Shown here: positions 55,622 to 64,000 of the stretch, piece after piece | Layout of the letters: every line of letters starts with the position of its first letter | Numbering within the stretch: position 1 is the stretch's first letter | Assembly (NCBI GenBank): GCA_965277495.1 | Contig: OZ255824.1 | Coordinates: forward strand, 1,736,001-1,800,000 | DNA length: 64,000 nt | Origin: CAHJXG01 sp965277495 | GTDB lineage: Bacteria > Pseudomonadota > Alphaproteobacteria > Acetobacterales > Acetobacteraceae | Reading direction: 5' to 3' | Notes under the pieces: generated by a model | The model's input: the letters and a program-made list of their open reading frames with translations, nothing else | What the model was told of the DNA's origin: nothing | The model's database searches: none | Translations under genes and position numbers: made by a program

Positions 55622-57052
55622 CTACTCTCCCAGGCTCATCGCCCGGATCGGCGGCTGCACGTCGTCCGGCAGTGGACACTTATACTGCACGACGCGCGTG
55701 CGTTCCGCCAAATCGCTCTTGGCGCGCTCGATCAGCCCGGGGTTCTGCAGCGCGTCGAGCGCGGTGCCGGCCATCACCTTGGCCACGTGCACCAGGCCCT
55801 TATGCGCCGCCGGGCTCTTGCCCTGCGCCGTCAATTGCCACGAGTGGAACGGCGTGCCCACGGCGCAGGTCGCCCCGCGCGCCTGCACCGTCGGCACCAC
55901 CCACGACACGTCGCCCACGTCCGTGCTGCCGTTGCCGCCCCGGCCCCGCGCGCCGAACGGGATGACGAAGTCGCACAGCGCAAGGTCCGGACGCACCGGC
56001 ACGCCAACGCGGTTGAACGCGGCCGCGATATCCGCCTCGGACAGCGTATCGCGGATGCGCCCGGCGTATTCGCGGTCGGCGTCGTCGAACTCGGGCGGAC
56101 CCAGGCGCTGGAAGTTGTCGTGCATCGCCTGCTCCAGCGGCGTGTTCGCCATCAGGTTGCTGACCGCGCTGACCACCTGGGCGCTGACCGTCGTCTCCGT
56201 CATCAGCGCCGCGCCCTCGGCGATCTTGCGCACCCGCGCAACCAGGCCCGTCAGCCCCGCCAAGTCGGCCGCGCGGATCAAATACCGCACCTTCGCCCGG
56301 GCCTGCACGACGTTCGGCGCGATCCCGCCCGCGTCGAGGTAGGCGTAGTGCACCCGCGCGTCGTCGGGCATGTGCTCGCGCAGGTAGTTGACGCCGACGT
56401 TCATCAACTCCACTGCGTCCAGCGCGCTGCGGCCCAGTTCCGGCGCCCCGGCGGCGTGGCTGGCCCGGCCGACGAAGCTGAAGTCGATCCGCGTGTTGGC
56501 CAGGCTCACCGCCTCGTTCACCCCGGAGAACGACGCCGGATGCCAGGAAATCGCGATGTCGACGTCGGCGAACGCGCCGGCCCGCACCATGAAGCCCTTC
56601 GCAGCACCCCCCTCCTCGGCCGGGCATCCATAGTAGCGCACGCGGCCCTTCACGCCCGACGCCGCCAGCCAGTCCTTGACCGCCGCCGCCGCGAGCATCG
56701 CCGCCGAGCCCAGCAGGTTATGGCCGCAGCCATGGCCCACCCCGCCCTGGCCCTCGACCGGGCGCGGCTCGTCCAGGCCCGCCTCCTGGCTCAAGCCCGG
56801 CAGCGCGTCGTATTCGCCGAGGATGGCGATGACCGGGCCGTCCTCGCCGGCCTCGGCCATGACAGCGGTCGGGATGCCGGCGAGTTCGCGGGTAATGCGG
56901 AATCCCTCGCGCTCCAGCATCGCCAAGTGCTCCGCCGCCGACCGGTGCTCGCCATAAGCCAGCTCCGGCGTGTCCCAAACCCGGTCGGCGAGCGCGATGT
57001 AATCCTCGCGCTTCTCGTCGACGATCTGCCAGATCCGTTCGTCGTTGCGCAT
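55622..57052 (-). CDS. M20-family amidohydrolase, AbgB-like
   Basis: A 476-residue metallo-amidohydrolase similar to the p-aminobenzoyl-glutamate hydrolase subunit. Metal ligands occur in GHGCGHNLLGSAAML, PAEEGGAAKG and SWHPASFSGVN. The dimerisation domain (FSFVGRASHAAGAPELGRSA) is inserted. It follows the amidase by a one-base overlap (TAATG), so both enzymes probably act on one amide-containing substrate in sequence. Confidence 0.9.
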   Translation of the reverse strand: MRNDERIWQIVDEKREDYIALADRVWDTPELAYGEHRSAAEHLAMLEREGFRITRELAGIPTAVMAEAGEDGPVIAILGEYDALPGLSQEAGLDEPRPVEGQGGVGHGCGHNLLGSAAMLAAAAVKDWLAASGVKGRVRYYGCPAEEGGAAKGFMVRAGAFADVDIAISWHPASFSGVNEAVSLANTRIDFSFVGRASHAAGAPELGRSALDAVELMNVGVNYLREHMPDDARVHYAYLDAGGIAPNVVQARAKVRYLIRAADLAGLTGLVARVRKIAEGAALMTETTVSAQVVSAVSNLMANTPLEQAMHDNFQRLGPPEFDDADREYAGRIRDTLSEADIAAAFNRVGVPVRPDLALCDFVIPFGARGRGGNGSTDVGDVSWVVPTVQARGATCAVGTPFHSWQLTAQGKSPAAHKGLVHVAKVMAGTALDALQNPGLIERAKSDLAERTRVVQYKCPLPDDVQPPIRAMSLGE

Positions 57053-58467
57053 TATCGAGCATCCGCCGTGGCGAGCGCCGGACGCCGCGTGGTCATTCCC
57101 ATCGCCGCCTCCAATGCGGCGCCGATGCGCAGCACCATCCGCTCGTCGAAGGCGCGTCCGACGATCTGCAGCGACAGCGGCAGGCCGGACGTGGAAAGGC
57201 CGATCGGGACGGACATCGCAGGGTTTCCTGTAAGGTTGAACGGCATCGTCTGCACCGGCAGGTTGAGCGGGCTATTCGGCGTGATGTCGGCAAAGGCCGG
57301 CGCCGGGGCGAGGCCGCTGCCGGTGATCAGCGCGTCGTAGGTCTTGAGCTGCAGGTTGACCGCGTGCGACAGCTCACGCCGCAGCCGCATCGCCTGCTGC
57401 AGGTCGGCGGCCGTGACAAAGGCACCAAGCGTCATGCGAAGATAGGTCAGCAGGCCGAAATCGAGCGGCCTGGCCTGGAAGTCCTGCTCGTGGATCGCAA
57501 ACGCCTCGCTCAGCATGACGACGCGCCCGCAGGCGTTGAACAGCGCATAGTCCGGCAGCCTGATCTCCTCGATGGTGGCACCGAGCTGCCCGAGCTTCTG
57601 CGCCGCCCGGTCGATCGCCGCGACCACCTCCGGCGACACCCCCTCGGCCTGGGCGAAGAAGTGGCGCGGCATGCCTATGCGCAGCCCCTGGACGCCCTGG
57701 CCCAGTCCGCTCCGGTAGTCCGGAATGGCGATGTCGACGCTGGCAGGATCGAGCGGGTCGTAGCCGGCGATGACGCGCAAGGCGATGGCGCTGTCCTCGA
57801 CGGTCCACGACAGTGGGCCGCAGTGGTCGAGCGTGGTGGAAAGCGGGAACACGCCGCGGCGGGACACCAGGCCGTAGGTGGGCTTCAGCCCGACGGTGCC
57901 GCAATAGGCGGCGGGGCCGCGGATCGAGCCGCCGGTGTCCGATCCCATCGCCATGCGCACCAGCCCGGCCGCGACCGCCGCCGCCGAGCCGGAGGACGAG
58001 CCGCCCGGGATATGCTCGGGGTTCCAAGGGTTGCGCGCCGGCGGGAACGGCAGGTCAAAGCTCGGGCCGCCGATCGCGAACTCGTGGGTGGCGAGCTTGC
58101 CGAGCAGCACGGCGCCCTGGTCCCGGAACTTCGCGGCGACGGCCGAGTCCGCCGCGGGCACGTTGTCGATCCGCAGCTTGGAATGGCAGGTCGTGCGTAT
58201 GCCGGCGGTGTCGAAGATGTCCTTCAGCGCATAGGGCACGCCCTGCATCGGCCCCTTGTCGATGCCCTGTGCGAAGTCCGCGTCGGCCGCGGCTGCGTCG
58301 GCCCGCGCACGCTCGGCGGTCACGGTGACGAAGCTGTCGAGGGCGCCGTCGATCGCGGCGATGCGCGCCAGCGCGTCCTCGGCGAGCGCCCTGGCGGTGA
58401 CGGAGCCGTCGCGCAGCCTGCGTCCAGCCTCGGCGATGGGCAGCTCGAACAGCGGCGCGGCGGTCAT
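57052..58467 (-). CDS. Amidase-signature family hydrolase (AtzE/GatA-like)
   Basis: A 471-residue amidase with the Ser-Ser-Lys triad: Lys in YALKDIFDTAGI, Ser in MGSDTGGSIRGPAA, and the GGSSSGSAAAVAAGLV loop. The ATG at 58467 lies in a four-base overlap with a small upstream gene resembling AtzG/GatC partners. The longer open frame upstream is not family-like. The substrate is unknown; a small amide or biuret-like compound is possible. Confidence 0.92.
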   Translation of the reverse strand: MTAAPLFELPIAEAGRRLRDGSVTARALAEDALARIAAIDGALDSFVTVTAERARADAAAADADFAQGIDKGPMQGVPYALKDIFDTAGIRTTCHSKLRIDNVPAADSAVAAKFRDQGAVLLGKLATHEFAIGGPSFDLPFPPARNPWNPEHIPGGSSSGSAAAVAAGLVRMAMGSDTGGSIRGPAAYCGTVGLKPTYGLVSRRGVFPLSTTLDHCGPLSWTVEDSAIALRVIAGYDPLDPASVDIAIPDYRSGLGQGVQGLRIGMPRHFFAQAEGVSPEVVAAIDRAAQKLGQLGATIEEIRLPDYALFNACGRVVMLSEAFAIHEQDFQARPLDFGLLTYLRMTLGAFVTAADLQQAMRLRRELSHAVNLQLKTYDALITGSGLAPAPAFADITPNSPLNLPVQTMPFNLTGNPAMSVPIGLSTSGLPLSLQIVGRAFDERMVLRIGAALEAAMGMTTRRPALATADAR

Positions 58468-58679
58468 TCGATGCCCCGCGTCACGCTGAGGATCGAGTAG
58501 GTCGCCGCCGGTTCCGCGGCGGCGGTGCGCGGCTGCCGCAGCAAGGCCAGCATGTGGCGCAGTTCCTTGAAGCCGGCGAAAACGATCGCCCTGCGGTCCC
58601 CAGGAATTTCGAGCCCGGCGCGCTTGGCGAACACGTCGAACTCGAGCGCCAGCGCCGCATCGTCGGGAATTTCGCTCAT
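58464..58679 (-). CDS. AtzG/GatC-like small subunit (DUF4089-like), putative amidase partner
   Basis: A 71-residue helical protein (FDVFAKRAGLEIPGDRRAIV, FKELRHMLALLRQPRTAAAE, EPAATYSI). The layout of two helices and a Pro/Ala tail is that of AtzG and DUF4089 proteins, which wrap around amidases as GatC does around GatA. The ATGA overlap with the amidase supports a complex. The similarity is in pattern only. Confidence 0.6.
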   Translation of the reverse strand: MSEIPDDAALALEFDVFAKRAGLEIPGDRRAIVFAGFKELRHMLALLRQPRTAAAEPAATYSILSVTRGIE

Positions 58680-58813
58680 CGTTTCGAACAGCCTTTCTGC
58701 AGCCACCCATGTTTAACCGGCATCTCGCATCCGTGCCAGTCAAGGCGTGTGCTGGCCGCAGCCGGCGCGCGTGGCATGATGCCGGGAGTTCGAGGCAGCA
58801 TGCGGAGTTGAAC

Positions 58814-59458
58814 ATGCCTGATTACAAGCTTCATTATTTTCCGGAGTCAGGGAACAGCTACAAGCTAGCCCTCATGCTGACGTTGTGCGGGCAAAGCTTC
58901 GAGCCGATCTGGACCGACTTTGGCAGCGGGATCACATGGACGGACGAGTGGCGACGGACTGTCAACCCCATGGGCGAGATACCGGTGCTGGTGGAAGATG
59001 GGGCAACCCTCACCCAGACCGCACCCATACTCCTGCGCTTGGCGGATAGGTTCGGGCGTTTCGGGGGTTCGAATGAAAGCGAGCGCTTCGAGATCCTCCG
59101 TTGGCTTTTCTGGGACAACCAGAAGCTCAGCGGCTTCATGGCAGCCTACCGCTACCGGCGTGCATTCCTACAAGGCTCGGACCCGCATGTCTTGTCTTTC
59201 ATAAAGGGCCGTGTGGACGACTTTCTCAAGATACTTGAGGCGAGGCTCCGCGAATCGCCGTTCGTGGCAAGCGATCAGCCGTCAATTGCGGACCTATCGA
59301 TGACGGGTTACTTGAATTTTCCGCCAAATGAGTGCGGATACTACCTCGAAGAGACGCATCCGGCGATCTACGCTTGGCTTCAACGGATTGCGGCGCTGCC
59401 GGGCTGGGTCGCCCCTTATGACATCCTGCCAGGGAAGCGGTTGCGCTGCTACGTGTAG
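58814..59458 (+). CDS. Glutathione S-transferase family protein
   Basis: A 214-residue GST with a thioredoxin-like N-terminal domain (KLHYFPESGNSYKLALMLTL, VNPMGEIPVLVEDGATLTQT) and an all-helical C-terminal domain (PSIADLSMTGYLNFP). A Ser near residue 14 is the likely thiol-activating residue. The ATG at 58814 is chosen; codons upstream are unlike GSTs. Confidence 0.9.
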   Translation: MPDYKLHYFPESGNSYKLALMLTLCGQSFEPIWTDFGSGITWTDEWRRTVNPMGEIPVLVEDGATLTQTAPILLRLADRFGRFGGSNESERFEILRWLFWDNQKLSGFMAAYRYRRAFLQGSDPHVLSFIKGRVDDFLKILEARLRESPFVASDQPSIADLSMTGYLNFPPNECGYYLEETHPAIYAWLQRIAALPGWVAPYDILPGKRLRCYV

Positions 59459-59468
59459 GGATCGAGGG

Positions 59469-59480
59469 TGGAATATTCCA
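59469..59480. promoter_or_regulatory. 12-bp perfect palindrome upstream of enoyl-CoA hydratase
   Basis: TGGAATATTCCA lies 56 bases before the GTG start of the next gene, in a short AT-rich gap. It may be an operator. No regulator is adjacent. Confidence 0.35.
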
Positions 59481-59535
59481 AACTGATCCACTGCCCATAT
59501 GAAGCTGCGGACCCAGCAACGAAAGGAGAGCCAGC

Positions 59536-60327
59536 GTGACCGATGCGGTGCCGAGCGTGCGCGTGACCGTCGATGAACGAAGCGGCGGGCGCATAGCCCG
59601 CGTCGTCATCGACAACGAACGCAAGCTGAACACGCTGAACAGCGCCCTCATGGAGCAACTCGCCGCCGAGTTGGAGGCGCTGGCCTCGCTCGATGGGCTG
59701 CGCGCGGCCGTCCTGGCCGGCGCAGGCCAGCGCGCCTTCATCGGCGGCGCTGACATCACCGAGATGTCGGGCCTCGATCCCGTCTCCGCGCGCGCGTTCA
59801 TCACCCGCATCCATCGCTGCTGCGACGCGCTCCGCCGGATGCCGGTGCCGGTCATCGCCCGCATCCAGGGCTACGCGTTCGGCGCCGGGCTGGAGATCGC
59901 CGCCGCCTGCGACCTGCGCATCGCGTCCGGCACGGCGCTGTTCGGCATGCCGGAGGTGAAGCTCGGCATTCCGTCCGTGGTCGAGGCGGCGCTGCTGCCG
60001 ACGCTGGTCGGTTGGGGCCGGGCGCGGCAGATCCTGCTGCTCGGCGAAACCTTCACCGCAGCCGAGGCAGAGCGCTGGGGCTTCGTCGAACGCGTCGTGC
60101 CCGGCGCCGAGTTGGACGCTGCCGTCGAACTCTGGCTCGACGCCGTCATGGAGGCCGGGCCACGCGCGGTCCGGCTGCAGAAACGTTTGATCGGCGCGTG
60201 GGAGGACCTGCCGCTGCGGGCCGCCATCCAGGCCGGCGTCGACGCGTTCGCCGACGCATCGCGCACCGACGAGCCGCGCCGGGCGATGCGGGCGTTCCTC
60301 GACGCCCAGGCGGCGCGGAAACGTTAG
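59536..60327 (+). CDS. Enoyl-CoA hydratase/isomerase family protein
   Basis: A 263-residue crotonase-fold enzyme. The oxyanion-hole parts are FIGGADITEM and IQGYAFGAGLEIAAACDLRI, and the catalytic Glu region is MPEVKLGIPSVVEAALLP. The reaction on acyl-CoA cannot be narrowed. The GTG start follows AAAGGAGAG. Confidence 0.9.
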   Translation: MTDAVPSVRVTVDERSGGRIARVVIDNERKLNTLNSALMEQLAAELEALASLDGLRAAVLAGAGQRAFIGGADITEMSGLDPVSARAFITRIHRCCDALRRMPVPVIARIQGYAFGAGLEIAAACDLRIASGTALFGMPEVKLGIPSVVEAALLPTLVGWGRARQILLLGETFTAAEAERWGFVERVVPGAELDAAVELWLDAVMEAGPRAVRLQKRLIGAWEDLPLRAAIQAGVDAFADASRTDEPRRAMRAFLDAQAARKR

Positions 60328-60481
60328 GCCAAAGCGCGAAAGGTCGCCTTGTTGGCCAGGCGGCTGCTATATTCCGCGCAGCTCATCGCCGAACGTGCCC
60401 GAAGCGCCATTTTTTTGGTAGATGTGGGTCAAGCCTTGCTGCCGGCGCGGCTTGGGCCGCCACCATGATAGGATACGCACG

Positions 60482-61945
60482 TTGAGAAAAATCCGTCCCG
60501 GAGTCGGCCCAAAATACCCGCAAGTCGTCGTCCTGTTCGGGGCCACGGGCGACCTGTCTCGGCGGAAGCTGCTGCCGGGCCTGTTCCACCTGTCGTCCGG
60601 CGGGTTCATCCCTGGCTGCCGGATTATCGGCATCTCGCTGGACGACCTCACCCCCGAGGCATTCCGCGTGTTCGCGCGCGAGGCGCTCGATCAGTTCTCC
60701 ACCCGGAAATTGGATGAAGCCGACTGGGCCGCCTTTGCGGAAACGCTCGATTACGTGCCGCTCACCGCCGGCGCCGAGGCCCTCAAGGCGGCGGTGACAA
60801 CGGCCGAGGCGGCGTTGGGCGGCGAGAGCCGCCGCGTGCACTACTTGAGCGTGCCGCCCAGCGCAGCCTTGTCGGCCGTGCAGACGCTCGGGCGCGCAGG
60901 CCTGGTCGACGGGTCCCGGATCATCATGGAAAAGCCGTTCGGCACCGACCTGGCCAGCGCCGTATCGTTGAATTCCAAGCTGCACGAGGTGTTCGCGGAG
61001 GACCAGATCTTCCGGATCGACCACTTCCTGGGCAAGGAGCCGGCGCAGAACATCCTGGCGTTCCGCTTCGCCAACGGGCTGTTCGAACCGATCTGGAACC
61101 GCACCTTCATCGACCACGTGCAGATCGACGTGCCGGAGACGCTGGGGCTCGGCAAACGCTCCGGGTTCTACGAGGCGACCGGGGCGTTCCGCGACATGGT
61201 GGTGACCCACCTGTTCCAAATCCTCGGGTTCATGGCGATGGAGCCCCCGACATCCCTGGAGCCGGCGCCGATCAGCGAGGAAAAGAACAAGGTCTTCCGC
61301 AGTATGACGCCGATCCAGCCGCATGATGTCGTGCGCGGGCAATACACCGGCTATCGGTCCGAGGAAGGCGTCGACCCCGAATCCGACACCGAAACCTTCA
61401 TCGCGCTGAAATGCACGATCGACAACTGGCGCTGGGCCGGCGTGCCGTTCTTCCTGCGCACCGGCAAACGGCTCGCGGAAGGGCAGCGGATCATCTCCAT
61501 CGCCTTTCGGGAGCCGCCCAAGAGCATGTTCCCGGTCGGATCGGGCGTCGGCGCGCAAGGGCCGGACCACCTGACGTTCGATTTGGCGGACGCCTCGAAG
61601 ATGTCGCTCTCCTTTTATGGCAAGCGTCCCGGACCCGGCATGCGGCTGGACAAACTGAGCCTGCAGTTCGCCATGCATGACACCGGCCTGATCGGCGACG
61701 TGCTCGAAGCCTACGAGCGCCTGATCCTCGACGCGATGCGCGGCGACCGCACCCTGTTCACGACCGCGGAGGGGATCGAGCGGCTGTGGGAGGTGTCGAT
61801 ACCCCTGCTGGATGCGCCGCCGCCGGTGCGCTTTTATGCGCCGGGTTCGTGGGGGCCGAAATCGGTGCACCAGCTCGTCGCCCCCCATGCCTGGCGGCTG
61901 CCGTTCGAGAGGACCTGGCGGGACCCCAACGGCACCGGTGACTAA
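60482..61945 (+). CDS. zwf: Glucose-6-phosphate 1-dehydrogenase
   Basis: Zwf (487 residues) opens the pentose-phosphate and Entner-Doudoroff pathways and makes NADPH. It has VVLFGATGDLSRRKLLPGLF, EKPFGTDLASA and the active site RIDHFLGKEPAQNILAFRF. TTG at 60482 with AGGA eight bases upstream fits the family. The frame before it is random. The 3' end overlaps the convergent flavin-fold gene by four bases. pgl and edd are not next to it. Confidence 0.95.
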   Translation: MRKIRPGVGPKYPQVVVLFGATGDLSRRKLLPGLFHLSSGGFIPGCRIIGISLDDLTPEAFRVFAREALDQFSTRKLDEADWAAFAETLDYVPLTAGAEALKAAVTTAEAALGGESRRVHYLSVPPSAALSAVQTLGRAGLVDGSRIIMEKPFGTDLASAVSLNSKLHEVFAEDQIFRIDHFLGKEPAQNILAFRFANGLFEPIWNRTFIDHVQIDVPETLGLGKRSGFYEATGAFRDMVVTHLFQILGFMAMEPPTSLEPAPISEEKNKVFRSMTPIQPHDVVRGQYTGYRSEEGVDPESDTETFIALKCTIDNWRWAGVPFFLRTGKRLAEGQRIISIAFREPPKSMFPVGSGVGAQGPDHLTFDLADASKMSLSFYGKRPGPGMRLDKLSLQFAMHDTGLIGDVLEAYERLILDAMRGDRTLFTTAEGIERLWEVSIPLLDAPPPVRFYAPGSWGPKSVHQLVAPHAWRLPFERTWRDPNGTGD

Positions 61946-62565
61946 TCGATCCCATCGCCGCCAATCGCGCCGCGGTGCGGATCGCCGGCGGGCAGCACGT
62001 CGCGGATGTAGTCGCGCGATTTCCACGCCGGCGGCGGCGGGGTGTGCCCGGGCGACGGCAGGTGCACGCTGGGGACGGCCATCTGCAATTCCGGAATGTA
62101 GCGGGGGCAGTTTGGATAGACGTAATCGGCCTGGAACCTCACCACGGACTTGGCGCCATGATGGCGCGCCAGCGTTTCAGCGTCCCGCACCAGCGTCGCG
62201 TCGCCGGTCATGCGCGTGAGGGTCGATGCGCCGTCGAAGCGGATGAACAGCAGGCCGACGCGCGGGCTCATGGCGATGTTGCCCAAGGTGCGATACATCG
62301 AGTTCCCGTCATATTCCGGCCACTCCAGCGCCGCCGGCCCCACCACCTGCACGAAGCCCGGCGCCCCGCCCTTGAAGCTGCAATCCACCGCGTCGGCGTA
62401 GTGCGACGCGATGAAGAAGAACGGCGCAGACGTGATGAGCGCAACCTCCTCCGGCCAGAATTCATGGTGCTTGCGCCGGGCCTCGAGCGCGTCGGCCACG
62501 CGGCGTCCGTCAAACTCGTCCTGCAGGGCGCGCATGCCGGCGTGAAACATCGAGGGTTGTTCCAT
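61942..62565 (-). CDS. Pyridoxamine 5'-phosphate oxidase-fold flavoprotein
   Basis: A 207-residue split-barrel protein. ALITSAPFFFIASHYADAVD, GPAALEWPEYDGNSMYRTLG and VGLLFIRFDGASTLTRMTGD show the FMN-binding barrel. The C-terminal tail is Pro-rich. It is a general stress or redox type, not the B6 enzyme PdxH. Confidence 0.8.
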   Translation of the reverse strand: MEQPSMFHAGMRALQDEFDGRRVADALEARRKHHEFWPEEVALITSAPFFFIASHYADAVDCSFKGGAPGFVQVVGPAALEWPEYDGNSMYRTLGNIAMSPRVGLLFIRFDGASTLTRMTGDATLVRDAETLARHHGAKSVVRFQADYVYPNCPRYIPELQMAVPSVHLPSPGHTPPPPAWKSRDYIRDVLPAGDPHRGAIGGDGID

Positions 62566-62655
62566 GGTTGCCTCTCCCGGTTCGCCAAACGGCGGACGGA
62601 CGCAGCATGATACGGCGCGACGCCGCAGCCAACGTTCAAGTCAACCCGGGGGGAA

Positions 62656-63465
62656 ATGGCCATGCATGTCGACGCGCCGGAATACGAGGTCTTCGCCCTG
62701 CGCTACGCCATGCGCGACGCGATGCGTTCGGACCATTTCATCGGCGGCGACCCGCATGACGGGCCGATGCCGATGGATTACTTCGTCTGGGTGATCCGCG
62801 GGCCGGGCCGGGTCGTCGTCGTGGATTGCGGCTTCACGGCCGAAGTCGCCGCACAGCGGCAGCGGACCTTCCTGCGCTGCCCGGCCGATGCGCTGCAACT
62901 GCTTGGCGTGGACGCGGGCGACGTGCGGGACGTCGTCCTGACGCATCTGCACTACGACCACGTCGGCAACCTGCACCGCTTCCCCGCGGCCGAGTTCCAC
63001 CTGCAGGAGCCCGACCTGCATTTCGCCGTCGGGCGGCACATGCGCTACGCCCATATGCGCCAGGTTTTCGAGGTTGAGGACGTGGTGGGCCTCGTTCGGC
63101 TCAACTACGCCGGGCGGGTACGGCTGTATAACGGGCCGGCCGAGCTGTGTCCGGGCATCACGCTGCATCCCGCGCCGGGCCACTCGGCCGGCCTGCAGTT
63201 CGTGTGCGTCAACACCCGGCGCGGCGTCGTCGTGCTCGCGTCCGACGTCGCGCATTTCTATGAGAACATGGAGGACTGCCGTCCCTTCCCAATCTGCGTG
63301 AGCGTCGCCGACGCGCTGGAAAGCTTCGGCCGGGTCCGGGCCGCGGCGCCTTCCATGCAGCATATCGTGCCCGGCCATGACCCGCTGGTGATGCGGCGCT
63401 ACCCAGCGCCAAGCCCCGAACTGGAGGGCATCGTCGCCCGGCTGGACGTGCCGCCGACCGAATGA
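62656..63465 (+). CDS. Metallo-beta-lactamase fold hydrolase, N-acyl homoserine lactonase-like
   Basis: A 269-residue binuclear metal enzyme. The HxHxDH motif is VLTHLHYDHVGN; further ligands are in PAPGHSAG, LASDVAHFY and IVPGHDP. This set and length resemble quorum-quenching lactonases such as AttM, but related lactonases act on other lactones. No luxI or luxR gene is in view. Confidence 0.85.
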   Translation: MAMHVDAPEYEVFALRYAMRDAMRSDHFIGGDPHDGPMPMDYFVWVIRGPGRVVVVDCGFTAEVAAQRQRTFLRCPADALQLLGVDAGDVRDVVLTHLHYDHVGNLHRFPAAEFHLQEPDLHFAVGRHMRYAHMRQVFEVEDVVGLVRLNYAGRVRLYNGPAELCPGITLHPAPGHSAGLQFVCVNTRRGVVVLASDVAHFYENMEDCRPFPICVSVADALESFGRVRAAAPSMQHIVPGHDPLVMRRYPAPSPELEGIVARLDVPPTE

Positions 63466-63475
63466 CGCGATGCGT

Positions 63476-63874
63476 TCAGCCCGCGCCTGGCGGGGCGGCG
63501 TCGAGTTCCTTGAACGCCTCGCGCGCGATCCGGAAGCTGTCGATCCCGGCGGGGACGCCGCAATACACCGCCACCTGCAGCAGGACCTCCTTGATCTCGT
63601 CGCGCGTGACGCCGTTCTTGACCGCCGCCTTTACGTGCAGCTTGAGCTCGTTCGGACGGTTGAGCGCGCTGATCATCGACAGGTTGGCGATGCTGCGGCT
63701 GCGGCGGTCGAGGCCGGGCCGCGACCACAGCGCGCCCCAGCAGAACTCGGTCGACCACTCCGCCATGGTGCGGGTGAAGTCGTCGGCGCCGGCGATGGAC
63801 TTGTTGACGTAGTCCTCACCGAGCACCTCCTTGCGGATTTTCAGGCCGCGGTCGAATAGGCTTTCGTCGGTCAT
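63476..63874 (-). CDS. Carboxymuconolactone decarboxylase family protein
   Basis: A 132-residue all-helical protein with the family core (RRSRSIANLSMISALNRPNEL, AVKNGVTRDEIKEVLLQVAV, CGVPAGIDSFRIA). It is close in length to PcaC of the protocatechuate pathway, but other pca genes are absent. The ATG at 63874 (MTDESLFDRGL) is chosen over a longer frame. Confidence 0.88.
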   Translation of the reverse strand: MTDESLFDRGLKIRKEVLGEDYVNKSIAGADDFTRTMAEWSTEFCWGALWSRPGLDRRSRSIANLSMISALNRPNELKLHVKAAVKNGVTRDEIKEVLLQVAVYCGVPAGIDSFRIAREAFKELDAAPPGAG

Positions 63875-63950
63875 GCTGTTGGCTCCTTGACGTGCTGGAC
63901 GTCCGAACACTGCTATTCACCCGATGGCGTTTGCAATACGAGCATTCGGG

Positions 63951-64000
63951 ATGACCTCGCTCCGGCTGCTGGCCGACGACCTGACGGGCGCATTGGACAC
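63951..64000 (+). CDS. Four-carbon acid sugar kinase (OtnK-like), first codons only
   Basis: Seventeen codons before the edge read MTSLRLLADDLTGALDT, matching the conserved opening LLADDLTGALDT of the kinase family formerly called DUF1537. It phosphorylates threonate- or tetronate-type acids in known members. An in-frame ATG at 63924 is an alternative start. Confidence 0.6.
   Translation, partial: MTSLRLLADDLTGALD

Overview
The window is GC-rich, gene-dense chromosomal DNA of an alphaproteobacterium. The fused shikimate kinase/3-dehydroquinate synthase, the 647-residue RpoD and the style of GreA, CarB and AccA fit the Acetobacterales/Rhodospirillales, most likely Acetobacteraceae. This placement is inferred from protein features, not from a marker search. 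No rRNA, tRNA, CRISPR array or prophage was seen.

Layout. 1-13.4 kb is core: an edge-truncated AsmA-like gene, glnE and a one-cysteine peroxiredoxin, sulfite reductase cysJ-cysI, then leftward genes for a 47-residue membrane protein, xerD, accA and an MFS exporter, with the aroK-aroB fusion pointing right. 13.4-19 kb is accessory: a RelE/ParE-like toxin-antitoxin pair, an orphan membrane protein, a complete IS1380-family element (1615 bp with TTAG target duplication) and two hydrolases. 19.2-22.7 kb is a cyanate operon: NrtA-type binding protein, permease, ATPase, cyanase. Next come a PAS-GGDEF-EAL protein, YihY, a GNAT protein and the leftward yqeY-dnaG-rpoD operon.

31.2-37.2 kb is the carbamoyl-phosphate synthetase locus and the most unusual part. 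carA carries an in-frame N-terminal HTH-like extension whose start codon lies at the predicted +1 of its promoter. Two GGAA-N5-TTCC dyads occupy the divergent yqeY/carA promoters. A stand-alone AAA ATPase with its own consensus -10 inside a long dyad separates carA from carB.

37.2-46.1 kb holds greA, ilvA, tyrS, a toxin-antitoxin-like pair whose nucleotidyltransferase has apparently lost its catalytic core, a ComB-like phosphatase, cysG (siroheme for the sulfite reductase), a glycosyltransferase and purH. 46.2-47.9 kb is a small AT-richer island (HNH nuclease and an orphan). 47.9-52.6 kb has recR-ybaB-dnaX with the SRP RNA upstream of dnaX, then nudC, a lipoprotein and a DUF3830-like gene.

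52.6-64 kb is mixed metabolism: a YefM-YoeB-like pair in which the toxin lacks the usual catalytic His, a choline-dehydrogenase-like oxidoreductase, Uma2, an AtzG-like/amidase/M20 cluster, a GST, enoyl-CoA hydratase, zwf, a flavin-fold protein, a lactonase-like metallohydrolase, a carboxymuconolactone decarboxylase-like protein, and the first codons of a four-carbon sugar-acid kinase at the right edge.
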